Origin: Bradyrhizobium embrapense
GTDB lineage: Bacteria > Pseudomonadota > Alphaproteobacteria > Rhizobiales > Xanthobacteraceae
NCBI RefSeq assembly: GCF_001189235.2
Contig: NZ_LFIP02000022.1
Location: 81-33,896, forward strand
Length of the DNA stretch: 33,816 nt
Direction of reading: 5' to 3'
A program made the position numbers and the translations under genes. The notes under the pieces are model-generated. The model saw nothing but the letters and a program-made list of their open reading frames with translations, did not search any database and had not been told where the DNA came from. Shown piece after piece: positions 8,765 through 16,908 of this stretch. Positions within the stretch are counted from its first letter, which is position 1. The number at the start of each line of letters is the position of its first letter.

Positions 8765-9702
8765 CTGACCAACGCCTCGGTCAGTTCCGGAACCGCCTGG
8801 TAGAGGTCGGCGACCAGGCCGTAATCGGCGACCTGGAAGATCGGCGCGTCTTCATCCTTGTTGATGGCGACGATCACCTTGGAGTCCTTCATGCCGGCCA
8901 GATGCTGGATCGCGCCCGAGATGCCGACCGCGACATAGAGTTCCGGGGCCACCACCTTGCCGGTCTGGCCGACCTGCCAGTCGTTCGGCGCATAGCCGGC
9001 ATCGACCGCGGCGCGCGAGGCGCCGACGCCGGCACCGAGCTTGTCGGCGAGCGGCTCGATGTACTTGGCGAAGTTCTCGCGGCTCTGCATGGCGCGGCCA
9101 CCCGAGACGATGATCTTGGCCGAGGTCAGTTCCGGACGGTCGCTCTTGGCGACCTCCTCGCCGACGAACGTGGACAGGCCCGGATCGGCGGCGGATGCGG
9201 CGTTCTCGATCGCCGCGCTGCCGCCTTCGCCGGCTGCGGCGAAGGTCGAGGTGCGGACCGTGATCACCTTCTTGGCGTCCTTCGACTTCACGGTCTGGAT
9301 CGCGTTGCCGGCATAGATCGGCCGCTCATAGGTGTCGGGCGCGACGACCTTGATGATCTCCGAGACCTGCATGACGTCGAGCAGCGCTGCGACGCGCGGC
9401 ATCACGTTCTTGAAGCGCGAGGTCGCGGGCGCGACGAAGGCGTCGTAGCCGGGGGCCAGCGCAACGATCAGCGCAGCCAGCGGCTCGGCAAGGTCGTGCT
9501 CATAGGCTGGGCCTTCGGCCACCAGCACCTTGCTGACGCCGGCGAGCTTGGCGGCTGCTTCCGCCGCCGCCTTGGTGCCCTGGCCGCCACCGGCAACCAG
9601 CACATGCACGTCGCCGCCGAGCTGGCTCGCCGCGGTCAGCGCCTTGTTGGTCGAGTCCTTCAGGGTCTCGTGGTCGTGTTCAGCAATCAACAGCGTCGTC
9701 AT
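8761..9702 (-). CDS. etfA: Electron transfer flavoprotein alpha subunit
   Basis: This 313-residue protein is a complete ETF alpha chain, with N-terminal MTTLLIAEHDHETL, the C-terminal FAD domain including SGGRAMQSREN, then VGASRAAVDAGYA, VGQTGKVVAPELYVAVGISGAIQHLAGM and IVAINKDEDAPIF. The heterodimer carries electrons from acyl-CoA and N-methyl-amine dehydrogenases to the ETF:quinone oxidoreductase. Its ATG shares one base with the etfB stop (TGATG), so the two are translationally coupled. Third codon positions are almost all C or G, like a bradyrhizobial core gene and unlike the crotonase gene upstream and most of the island. The downstream neighbour is transposon debris. It could serve the crotonase-linked pathway or the DMGDH-like enzyme at 23570. 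Confidence 0.97.
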   Translation of the reverse strand: MTTLLIAEHDHETLKDSTNKALTAASQLGGDVHVLVAGGGQGTKAAAEAAAKLAGVSKVLVAEGPAYEHDLAEPLAALIVALAPGYDAFVAPATSRFKNVMPRVAALLDVMQVSEIIKVVAPDTYERPIYAGNAIQTVKSKDAKKVITVRTSTFAAAGEGGSAAIENAASAADPGLSTFVGEEVAKSDRPELTSAKIIVSGGRAMQSRENFAKYIEPLADKLGAGVGASRAAVDAGYAPNDWQVGQTGKVVAPELYVAVGISGAIQHLAGMKDSKVIVAINKDEDAPIFQVADYGLVADLYQAVPELTEALVR

Positions 9703-10451
9703 CAGAGAACCCCGGCTTCGGTCTTGAGCTTGTTCACGAGTTCGGCGACGTCCTTGACCTTGACGCCCGCCTTGCGGCCTGCCGGTTCCGCGGTCTTCAG
9801 CACTTCCAGACGCGGCGTCACATCGACGCCGTAGTCAGCGACGCTCTTGTCGTCGATCGGCTTCTTCTTCGCCTTCATGATGTTGGGCAGCGACGCATAG
9901 CGCGGCTCGTTGAGGCGGAGGTCCGTGGTGACGATCGCCGGGCCCTTCAGCTTGATGGTCTGCAGGCCGCCGTCGACTTCGCGCGTGACCTTGAAGTCCG
10001 ATCCTTCGACTTCGAGCTTGGAAGCGAAGGTCGCCTGCGACCAGCCGAGCAGCGCGGCCAGCATCTGGCCGGTCTGGTTCGAATCGTCGTCGATCGCCTG
10101 CTTGCCGAGAATGACGAGACCGGGCTGCTCCGCCTCGACCACCGCCTTCAGGATCTTGGCAACCGCGAGCGGTTCGACATTGCCTTCGGCCTTGACGAGG
10201 ATGCCGCGGTCGGCGCCCATCGCAAGGGCGGTACGAATGGTCTCGGAAGCCTGCGCGGGTCCGATCGACACCACCACCACTTCGGTCGCCTTGCCGGCTT
10301 CCTTCAGCCGCAGTGCTTCCTCGACGGCGATCTCGTCGAACGGGTTCATCGACATCTTGACGTTGGCGAGCTCCACGCCCGTCCCGTCGCTCTTGACGCG
10401 GACCTTGACGTTGTAGTCGACGACCCGCTTTACCGGCACAAGAACCTTCAT
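9702..10451 (-). CDS. etfB: Electron transfer flavoprotein beta subunit
   Basis: This 249-residue protein is a complete ETF beta chain with MKVLVPVKRVVDYNVKVRVK at the start, then MNPFDEIAVEEALRLKEAG, AMGADRGILV, GKQAIDDDSNQTGQMLAALL and the recognition-loop region LRLNEPRYASLPNIMKAKKK. The sequence closely resembles the Bradyrhizobium/Rhodopseudomonas form as I remember it. AGAGGA stands 5 bases before the ATG. The gene follows the crotonase by 21 bp and overlaps etfA by one base, so the three form one operon. Codon use is strongly GC-rich compared with the crotonase, which suggests that etfBA came from a core-genome copy. Confidence 0.97.
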   Translation of the reverse strand: MKVLVPVKRVVDYNVKVRVKSDGTGVELANVKMSMNPFDEIAVEEALRLKEAGKATEVVVVSIGPAQASETIRTALAMGADRGILVKAEGNVEPLAVAKILKAVVEAEQPGLVILGKQAIDDDSNQTGQMLAALLGWSQATFASKLEVEGSDFKVTREVDGGLQTIKLKGPAIVTTDLRLNEPRYASLPNIMKAKKKPIDDKSVADYGVDVTPRLEVLKTAEPAGRKAGVKVKDVAELVNKLKTEAGVL

Positions 10452-10472
10452 CGATCCTCTTTCGCTGTCATT

Positions 10473-11246
10473 TTAGCAACCCTTGAACACGGGCTTGCGC
10501 TTTTGACGCCAGGCCGCGACCCCTTCCTTGAAGTCCATCGATTGGAACACCGCGGCCTCCTGCGCACGAGCGGCACCCTCGTCAACATTACCCGCCGCGA
10601 ACGCATTGAGAGCAAGCTTCATGCCTGTAACCGCTAGCGGCGCTAGTGCATCAACCTGTTGAGCCGTCGCGAGCGCTAATGCCATAAGCTGCTCTGACGG
10701 CACCACACGATCGAGATAGCCAATAGACAGCATCTCATCAGCGTCGAACTTCTCGGCCAGCAAGAGCAGGCGCTTGGCATTGTTTAGGCCGACGCGAGAT
10801 ACATAACGTCTCAATCCACCCGAGAAGTATTGCACGCCAAGGCGAGCAGCGGGAATGAACATCTCGCAGCTAGGTACCCCAAAGCGAAAATCGCACGCAA
10901 GCGCCAGGTCGGTCGCCCCGCCGTAGACGCCACCGTTCAAGGCACAAATCGTTACCTGCGGCAGATTTTCCAACGCATCGATCATTTTCGGGAACGCGGC
11001 TACGCTGGTCGTGGGATCCACTTCATCAACCACCTCATTCAAATCAAAGCCAGAACTGAAATGTTTTCCGCGCGCGGTGAGTACAATTGCATTAACCGAT
11101 CGGTCCGAGGCTAGTCCGCTCCAAAGCGAATAAAGAGCCATGACATCATCTGACTCCAAACGGTTTGCGCGTAAGGGACGGTCCAAGGTAACAATCACTG
11201 TTCTTTCTCGTACCTCAACGTTTGGAAGGTGGCCTTCCTCTGACAT
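10473..11246 (-). CDS. Crotonase-fold protein (enoyl-CoA hydratase/isomerase family) with altered active site
   Basis: Starting at the ATG at 11246 (MSEEGHLPNVEVRERTV) the protein has 257 residues, the usual crotonase length. A longer frame runs to 11306, but the extra N-terminus looks unlike the family. The oxyanion-hole segments are present: GKHFSSGFDLNEV and NGGVYGGATDLALACDFRFG. The two glutamates that perform water addition in enoyl-CoA hydratase are not: the GGxxEL position is Asp, and the second is Ala in FIPAARLGVQY. The enzyme therefore probably binds an acyl-CoA but may isomerise, decarboxylate or hydrolyse it rather than hydrate a double bond. It heads the operon with etfBA and has a lower GC content than those genes. 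Confidence 0.88.
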   Translation of the reverse strand: MSEEGHLPNVEVRERTVIVTLDRPLRANRLESDDVMALYSLWSGLASDRSVNAIVLTARGKHFSSGFDLNEVVDEVDPTTSVAAFPKMIDALENLPQVTICALNGGVYGGATDLALACDFRFGVPSCEMFIPAARLGVQYFSGGLRRYVSRVGLNNAKRLLLLAEKFDADEMLSIGYLDRVVPSEQLMALALATAQQVDALAPLAVTGMKLALNAFAAGNVDEGAARAQEAAVFQSMDFKEGVAAWRQKRKPVFKGC

Positions 11247-11789
11247 AGATTCTCTGCCTCTCGCTCCATTGTTGAAATTCATTTGCATCACCCGGAACGG
11301 TCGCATGGGTGTCGTATTTTACTTTTCCGCATTGCGCCGATAGCAGGGACGACGCAGAGTCAGATTCGATTTGAATAAGCACAGGAGTAGACTCAGAAAC
11401 ACCGATCGACCCTTTCGAGAGTGAAATGCTTTCGCTGGAGTACGACGCGACGGAGCGTACAAATTAACGCCTTCGCCCAATCAATGAATGCGTATTTGCT
11501 ATTCCGCCGATGAAAATCCGCACAAAGCAGCAAATCCAAACGAATTTGGGTGAGAGCTCGGAAGCAATCATGAGCATGCAAAACGGCTTAGTCCGCTGCG
11601 GACCTGCGTAAAGTTGGCGTACAGGCATGCATCCTCGCGGTTTTTCGTCGCCTTCGGTCTCGTTAAGCTGAGGAACTGCGTCGCGGATCAGCTATCATCG
11701 TGGTCCAGGCTTACTAAGCGACGATCGGCATTCGAGCCCCGAAGAATTCGAACGGCGATGCTTCATCTCAGAGAACAAGGGAACCACCA
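11247..11789. other. 540-bp non-coding stretch between divergent crotonase and MDR genes
   Basis: The stretch separates the crotonase operon (minus) from the MDR reductase (plus) and should hold promoters for both. A 62-codon minus frame at 11393-11581 has no recognisable motif or ribosome-binding site. I see no convincing promoter consensus, repeat or RNA gene. Confidence 0.5.
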
Positions 11790-12875
11790 TTGACCACGTT
11801 GCCTAATGTCATGAAAGGATACCAACTTACGGGATTTGGTGGGAGTGAGAAGCTGCTTTGGCGCGAGGACTTGCCCATTCCCACCCTTAGTACCGGCGAA
11901 GTGCTGATTGAAGTGAGCGCATCGTCGATTAACAACACCGACATAAATGCACGGATCGGGTGGTACTCTAAAATTGTGAAGGGTGGGACGGTCGCAGAAG
12001 CGCGGCGCGCTAGATCAGAGACGGCCGACATCCTAGCCGGATGGGAAGTCGTTCCGCATCTATTCCCGCGTATCCAGGGCGCGGATTGTTGTGGTCGCAT
12101 TGTTGCTGTTGGATCCGGCGTTAACGTATCGCGGGTAGGCGAGCGCGCGCTTGTCCGTGCGTGCCAGATTAGAGGATCAGCCGCCGACCATAGCTCTCTC
12201 TTCGTCTTGGGCTCGCGTTGTGACGGGTCGTTTGCGCAATATGTCAAAATCGAAAGCTCGGAAGCCTTTTCTGTAGAGAGTAGCGCGCTGAGCGACGTAG
12301 AATTGGCGGCCATACCCTGCGCATATTCGACAGCGGAAAATCTTCTGGAGCGAGCGAAAGTCGGAGCCGATCGCATGCTGGTAACAGGTGCATCCGGAGG
12401 AGTTGGCATGGCCACGATTGCCCTCGGCAAGCTCCGCGGCGCACATATTACCGCAATGACGACGCCTGAAAAATTTGCCGCTGTCAAACAACTTGGAGCG
12501 GATGAGGTCGTTAGCCGCAATTCGCCGCTTCCTCAGCGGGCGTTTGATGTTGTGGCTGACATGACTGCCGGCCCCCGGTTCCCCGACATGATTTCGTCGC
12601 TGAAATGCGGCGGCCGCTACGCCACGGCGGGCGCAATTGCGGATCCCAATGTCGCACTCGATGTCCGCGATATTTATTTCAAAGATCTTACGTTTTATGG
12701 AGCCACCTTCCAGCCTTCCTATATATTTGAAAACCTCATCCGCTACATAGAAGCTGGCAAGCTAAAGCCGACTATCGCAAGAACCTTTGCTTTGATCGAT
12801 CTGCCAGCCGCTCAAGAAGCGTTCCTCGACAAGGCTTACGTGGGAAAGATTGCAATCAAAGTGAAAGACGCATAG
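11790..12875 (+). CDS. MDR-superfamily oxidoreductase (quinone oxidoreductase / zinc-free alcohol dehydrogenase type)
   Basis: The 361-residue protein shows the medium-chain dehydrogenase/reductase plan. The N-terminal GroES-like domain has VLIEVSASSINNTDINARIG and FPRIQGADCCGRIVAVGSGV. The Rossmann domain has MLVTGASGGVGMATIALGK and later AVKQLGADEV. The typical C-terminus is VGKIAIKVKD. The Cys quartet of the structural-zinc loop is absent, so it belongs with the NADPH-dependent quinone/enone reductases. An unusual insertion, KGGTVAEARRARSETADILAGW in sense but variable in the family, follows the substrate loop. The start used is TTG at 11790 with AGGGA 7-8 bases upstream; an ATG seven codons later is the alternative. 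It is convergent with the acyl-CoA ligase gene. The substrate is unknown. Confidence 0.85.
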   Translation: MTTLPNVMKGYQLTGFGGSEKLLWREDLPIPTLSTGEVLIEVSASSINNTDINARIGWYSKIVKGGTVAEARRARSETADILAGWEVVPHLFPRIQGADCCGRIVAVGSGVNVSRVGERALVRACQIRGSAADHSSLFVLGSRCDGSFAQYVKIESSEAFSVESSALSDVELAAIPCAYSTAENLLERAKVGADRMLVTGASGGVGMATIALGKLRGAHITAMTTPEKFAAVKQLGADEVVSRNSPLPQRAFDVVADMTAGPRFPDMISSLKCGGRYATAGAIADPNVALDVRDIYFKDLTFYGATFQPSYIFENLIRYIEAGKLKPTIARTFALIDLPAAQEAFLDKAYVGKIAIKVKDA

Positions 12876-12883
12876 CGATCCTC

Positions 12884-12923
12884 GGCGCGCGCTCCGCAGT
12901 ATTTCATTCCAGCGACGCGCGCC
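12884..12923. terminator. Inverted repeat between convergent genes
   Basis: GGCGCGCG at 12884-12891 pairs with CGCGCGCC at 12916-12923, an 8-bp GC-only stem with a 24-base loop. It lies between the convergent MDR and ligase genes, where a bidirectional terminator would be expected. There is no T-run, so support is modest. Confidence 0.35.
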
Positions 12924-12954
12924 AGCTTTACCAGGGACGACTAGTGCGACGATT

Positions 12955-14457
12955 TTAGCAAGCGAAAGCGTTAGCGAACGACTTTCTTAATTCGCCCTTT
13001 TGCACTTTTCCCATCGCGTTCCTCGGAAGCGATGGCACTACGAAGATCAGCTTTGGAACCTTGTGTTTGGCCAAGCTTGTCGCAAGAATCCGCAACGCTG
13101 ACTCTCCGTCGAAACTCGCGCTAGCTTCATTGAGCTCGACAACTGCAACGACCCCTTCTCCGAAGTCGGGATGAGGAACACCGATGACTGCCGAGTCGCG
13201 CACCTCTACAATCTCGTTTAGACTATTCTCAACTTCCCTTGGATAGACGTTGTAGCCGCCCGTAATTATCAGGTCTTTGCTCCTACCGACGATCCAGATC
13301 CGGCCGTGCCCATCAATGCGCGCCAAGTCTCGGGTCATAAAGTAGCCTTCTGGAGTAAACTCTTCAGCGGTCCGTTCAGGCAGATTCCAATATCCCGCAA
13401 AGACATTTGGCCCCTTAACTATAAGCTCTGCCACCTCATCAACAGCAGCGATGTGACCGTCACTTCGAAGAACACGGACCGTCAGACCAGGTAATGCGAA
13501 CCCGACGGACCCGGGCACTCTTTCTCCGGCAAGGGGGTTGGATGCGATGATGGTAGTCTCGGTCATTCCGTACCTCTCGAGGATTGAATGTCCCGTTCGA
13601 AGGTGGAACTCCTTAAACAATTCGCTTGAGAGCGGTGCTGATCCGGATGTGAACAACCGAATGTTCCGACACAGCTCTCTCGTTAATCGCTCCCTCGCAA
13701 GCATACGCGCATACAGTGTCGGTACTCCCATGAAGATAGTCACATTTGGCAGAAGCTCGACAACCTGCTTAGCGTCAAACTTCGCGACAAAGAGCATCCG
13801 TCCACCGAACGCGAGCATGGTGTTCGCCGCAATGAAAAGTCCATGGGCGTGGAACATGGGAAGTACGTGAAGCAGTGTGTCCTCCGCACTAACTTTCCAC
13901 GCGTGGCCAAGTGCGTTGGCGCAGTATCCTAGATTGCCGTGCGTGATCATCGCACCCTTCGGGCTGCCCGTCGTGCCCGAAGTGTAAAGTATCGCCGCTA
14001 GGTCTCCCGATCCTCTGGGCACCAGGCAGATGTCACAACCACGCGAGGTCCCGCTTGCCGTCAAGGAGCCAGATCCGTCACTGGCCATAGTCGCACATGT
14101 TGCGCCCTCGACATCTTCCGGCTTCGCTACAATAAGCACCTTGGGCTGCGCGTCGGAAAGTAGAACGTTAACTTCAGCCTTCGTGTATCCCGGATTTATG
14201 GGGAGCCACACCGCGCCAATTTTCAAAGTGGCAAGGTACAAGCAAAGCGCATAGACCGACTTTTCAATCTTTGCCCCGACGCGATCGCCGGCCTCGATTC
14301 CTCTATCGAGCAACGCTCCGGCCAACCGATTAATTACCGTTTCAAGCTCGCCACGGTTCCACCAGCGCCCTGCGTCGTCCAAAATGACCGGCGCGCAATC
14401 CTCGCGCTCGTCTGGAAACAAACGACGAAACACGTTGCCTTGATCATTCTGAGACAT
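12955..14457 (-). CDS. Malonyl-CoA synthetase-like acyl-CoA ligase (MatB-like)
   Basis: This 500-residue ANL-superfamily enzyme activates a carboxylic acid with ATP and CoA. The adenylation motif ILYTSGTTGSPKGAMITHGN, the LERYGMTETT block, GYWNLPERTAEEFTPEGYFM, the hinge GRSKDLIITGGYNVYPREVE and the C-terminal catalytic-lysine block LPRNAMGKVQKGELRK are all intact. The blocks LPMFHAHGLFIAAN and IFMGVPTLYARML are typical of the MatB group, which makes malonyl- or methylmalonyl-CoA; the group assignment is from memory of the family. The start chosen is the ATG at 14457 (MSQNDQGNVF); a TTG three codons upstream is possible. It may provide the CoA ester used by the crotonase-etf operon, which is inference. 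Confidence 0.88.
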   Translation of the reverse strand: MSQNDQGNVFRRLFPDEREDCAPVILDDAGRWWNRGELETVINRLAGALLDRGIEAGDRVGAKIEKSVYALCLYLATLKIGAVWLPINPGYTKAEVNVLLSDAQPKVLIVAKPEDVEGATCATMASDGSGSLTASGTSRGCDICLVPRGSGDLAAILYTSGTTGSPKGAMITHGNLGYCANALGHAWKVSAEDTLLHVLPMFHAHGLFIAANTMLAFGGRMLFVAKFDAKQVVELLPNVTIFMGVPTLYARMLARERLTRELCRNIRLFTSGSAPLSSELFKEFHLRTGHSILERYGMTETTIIASNPLAGERVPGSVGFALPGLTVRVLRSDGHIAAVDEVAELIVKGPNVFAGYWNLPERTAEEFTPEGYFMTRDLARIDGHGRIWIVGRSKDLIITGGYNVYPREVENSLNEIVEVRDSAVIGVPHPDFGEGVVAVVELNEASASFDGESALRILATSLAKHKVPKLIFVVPSLPRNAMGKVQKGELRKSFANAFAC

Positions 14458-14687
14458 GTCTTTCAACCCAGCTTGCGTAGAGTACCGCGCGGTCGCTAGA
14501 TATCAAACGTGCTATTCGGATGGCGGCGCTTTTCGAGTTTGTGAGCCGCTTCGCAGCGATCGGCGGTCACTCTGCGTCGGATTCCATTGGTATCTGCCAT
14601 CACCCGCAAGCCCAGCGATGGCCGAATGGATCAAATCGCCCACGCAATAGCGATGATCACGCCGGCTCCGCCGCTCACGCAGACGCC

Positions 14688-15548
14688 TTAGTGATCGAGC
14701 ACCGACTGTAAGAACGTGCGTGTACGTTCGTTTTCCGGCTGAGTGAAAATTTTCTCCGGAACTCCCTGCTCTATTATGGACCCTCGATCGAACACAGCGA
14801 TGCGATCCGACACCTCGCGGGCAAATCGCATTTCATGCGTCACAATCAAGAGAGACACCCTGGATTCGTGAGCTACACGACGAACAACGTCCAACACTTC
14901 TCCCGCGAGTTCGGGGTCAAGAGCGGATGTAATCTCATCCAGTAATAGTATCTCGGGCTTCATAACCAGCGCGCGAGCGATCGCTATTCGTTGCTGTTGA
15001 CCACCGGACAATTGCGCTGGATAGGAACGCGCCTTGTCTTGCAGGCCGACCATACGGAGATATACCATCGCACTTTCAACAGCCTGCGCTTTCGATTGCC
15101 TCAGTACTGTCGTAGGAGCCAAGATCAAATTCTGTAAAACTGTCAAATGCGGGAAAAGATTGTATTGCTGGAATACCATGCCGCACCGCCGGCGAATACG
15201 AGACTCCTGGGCCGCAGAAAGTCCCTTCTTATCCGCATCAAACAAGATGCTCTCGCCGAAAATTCTTATATCGCCACGCGTCGGTTTGGCTAGCGTCATC
15301 GCCAACCTTAGCACCGTCGTTTTGCCAGAGCCGCTCGGACCGATGAGAGTCACTTTCTCACCAGGCCGAACCTGAAGGTCGAGATCGACCAGGACTTGGT
15401 GCGAACCGAATGACTTCGATACTTTCTCAAATTCGATCGACCACATCATCTTCTTCGCATGAGGAGCCGCCCCGCCCTCGTCCATCGAGTCATCAACTGC
15501 GTTGGACTCAAACTGAAGCTGTTGACTAAAATTGGTGGCGCTAAGCAT
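14688..15548 (-). CDS. Polar amino-acid ABC transporter, ATP-binding subunit
   Basis: From the ATG at 15548 (MLSATNFSQQ) the protein has 286 residues. It carries Walker A GPSGSGKTT, Q-loop VFQQYNLFPHL, signature LSGGQQQRIAIARAL, Walker B EILLLDEITSALDPE and switch IVTHEM, all as in the GlnQ/HisP/EhuA group. This ATG overlaps the upstream permease stop by 8 bases and has AAGGA in range, so it is preferred over the ATG at 15575. About 40 extra residues precede the usual start (MWSIEFEKVSKSFG), an odd N-terminal tail. It energises the importer whose other parts are encoded just upstream and acts on the inner face of the membrane. Confidence 0.95.
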   Translation of the reverse strand: MLSATNFSQQLQFESNAVDDSMDEGGAAPHAKKMMWSIEFEKVSKSFGSHQVLVDLDLQVRPGEKVTLIGPSGSGKTTVLRLAMTLAKPTRGDIRIFGESILFDADKKGLSAAQESRIRRRCGMVFQQYNLFPHLTVLQNLILAPTTVLRQSKAQAVESAMVYLRMVGLQDKARSYPAQLSGGQQQRIAIARALVMKPEILLLDEITSALDPELAGEVLDVVRRVAHESRVSLLIVTHEMRFAREVSDRIAVFDRGSIIEQGVPEKIFTQPENERTRTFLQSVLDH

Positions 15549-16188
15549 GCTTGTCCTTGAATCGGGAGAGAACATAGAGAAACGGCAAGTTCATGGCCAG
15601 GTAAATGGCCCCTGCCAACGTGTAGGGCTCAAGATATCGAAAATGCTCGTATCCAATATCATTCGCCTCACCCATTAGTACCGGAACGCCAATAGCGAAG
15701 AGCACCGCAGTTTCTCGGAAAAGACTCAGGACATAGTTGAGCAACGCCGGAGCCGCGCGCTGAGCCATCAAGGGTACAAGAATGCGGCGCCACTTCGTGT
15801 AAGATCTCAGATGCAGTGCAACGCAGGCATCGCGCAATTCACCTTGGATGGTAATCAGACTGCCTCGATAGACCTCCGAGCAATACGCAGCGTAGACAAC
15901 CCCCAGAACGACGATACCGATAGGAATAGCCGGTACCGTAACCCCAAGCTGTGGCAGGACGTAGAAGCAAAAGTAGAGGAGGACGAGACTCGGCACGCCG
16001 CGAAATAGCTCGAGCCAGAACAAAACGAAGGCTCTTCCGTACGTCTTGCTAACACTTTCCATTATTGCCAGGGCCAGTCCTAACCCAAGCGCAATCACGG
16101 ACGCCGCAGCCGTCACGACAACCGTGTACCAGACGCCGATTCCAAGCGCGGGTAAAATCTTGATCACAAATGCCCAATCCCAAGTCAT
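15541..16188 (-). CDS. Polar amino-acid ABC transporter, permease subunit 2
   Basis: This 215-residue integral membrane protein is of the His/Glu/Gln/Arg/opine permease family. Several hydrophobic segments are visible, starting with IGVWYTVVVTAAASVIALGL. The conserved EAA-type cytoplasmic loop lies around ELRDACVALHLRSYTKWRRI and is followed by LVPLMAQRAAPALLNYVL. It overlaps the preceding permease gene by 4 bases (ATGA) and the ATPase gene by 8, so the subunits are translationally coupled. With permease 1 it should form the heterodimeric channel. Confidence 0.93.
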   Translation of the reverse strand: MTWDWAFVIKILPALGIGVWYTVVVTAAASVIALGLGLALAIMESVSKTYGRAFVLFWLELFRGVPSLVLLYFCFYVLPQLGVTVPAIPIGIVVLGVVYAAYCSEVYRGSLITIQGELRDACVALHLRSYTKWRRILVPLMAQRAAPALLNYVLSLFRETAVLFAIGVPVLMGEANDIGYEHFRYLEPYTLAGAIYLAMNLPFLYVLSRFKDKHA

Positions 16189-16898
16189 TGAACACTTTCG
16201 CTAACCAAATTCGACGTTAAATTGAGTTCGACACGCGATGATCGAAGCGCACGATTTAGAGGAAGCAGTTGCTCAAGCCCCCGAAACATCACGCCGCAAA
16301 GTATCGTAAGCAGCCAGTAGAGCGCAGCCAGAACACAAAAGACTGCAACGGTATCAAATGTTTGGCCGCGAATATAGTTTGCCACGTACATAACGTCCTG
16401 GACACCGATAAAGCTCACGATAGCGGTCCATTTGATCATGCTTCTAGCAAGGCCGCCAAAGCCCGGAACAATCTGGGACAAGGCCTGGGGCAAAATTACC
16501 CTTGAGAAGCCTTGTATTTTGCTGAGACCTAGCGCGTGACAAGCGTCGAACTGGCCGCGGTGCACAGCTTCGATGCCCGCTCTGACGATCTCTGCACCAT
16601 ATGCGGCTCCATCCAACGCCAACACAACTATCGCAGCGGTAATCGGACTAAGGCGCGGCATCCCCGGAACAAGTGGAAGAGCGTATGCGACCCAATAGAG
16701 AAGCACCAAAGCCGAAGGAGCACGAATCGATTCGATGATGATCGTTGAAGTTAGACGGACCGCTCGATTCTCTGAAAGTCTCAGCGCGCCAAGAATCACA
16801 GCCCCGGGTATCGACCCGACAATGATACAGAACGATACCCAGACTGTGACCCAAAGGCCATGAGCCAAGACAGACCAATATTCAAGAACGGCCCTCAA
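16185..16898 (-). CDS. Polar amino-acid ABC transporter, permease subunit 1
   Basis: This 237-residue permease is of the same family as its downstream neighbour. Hydrophobic segments include VTVWVSFCIIVGSIPGAVIL and ALVLLYWVAYALPLV. The EAA loop lies around AVHRGQFDACHALGLSKIQG, followed by VILPQALSQIVPGFGG. It starts 10 bases after the binding-protein stop codon. The pair of distinct permeases plus one ATPase and one binding protein is the usual composition of importers such as EhuBCDA (ectoine) and of opine or basic amino-acid systems. The sequence alone does not reveal the substrate. Confidence 0.93.
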   Translation of the reverse strand: MRAVLEYWSVLAHGLWVTVWVSFCIIVGSIPGAVILGALRLSENRAVRLTSTIIIESIRAPSALVLLYWVAYALPLVPGMPRLSPITAAIVVLALDGAAYGAEIVRAGIEAVHRGQFDACHALGLSKIQGFSRVILPQALSQIVPGFGGLARSMIKWTAIVSFIGVQDVMYVANYIRGQTFDTVAVFCVLAALYWLLTILCGVMFRGLEQLLPLNRALRSSRVELNLTSNLVSESVQ

Positions 16899-16908
16899 GA
16901 AATGCTCC

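Noticed and set aside
8902..9834. 310-codon plus-strand open frame
   Set aside because: It is antisense to etfA and etfB. Long opposite-strand frames are expected from their extreme third-position GC, and the translation shows no family motif.
11768..12520. 250-codon minus-strand open frame
   Set aside because: It overlaps the well-supported MDR reductase on the opposite strand, and its composition is low-complexity Ser/Arg/Thr.
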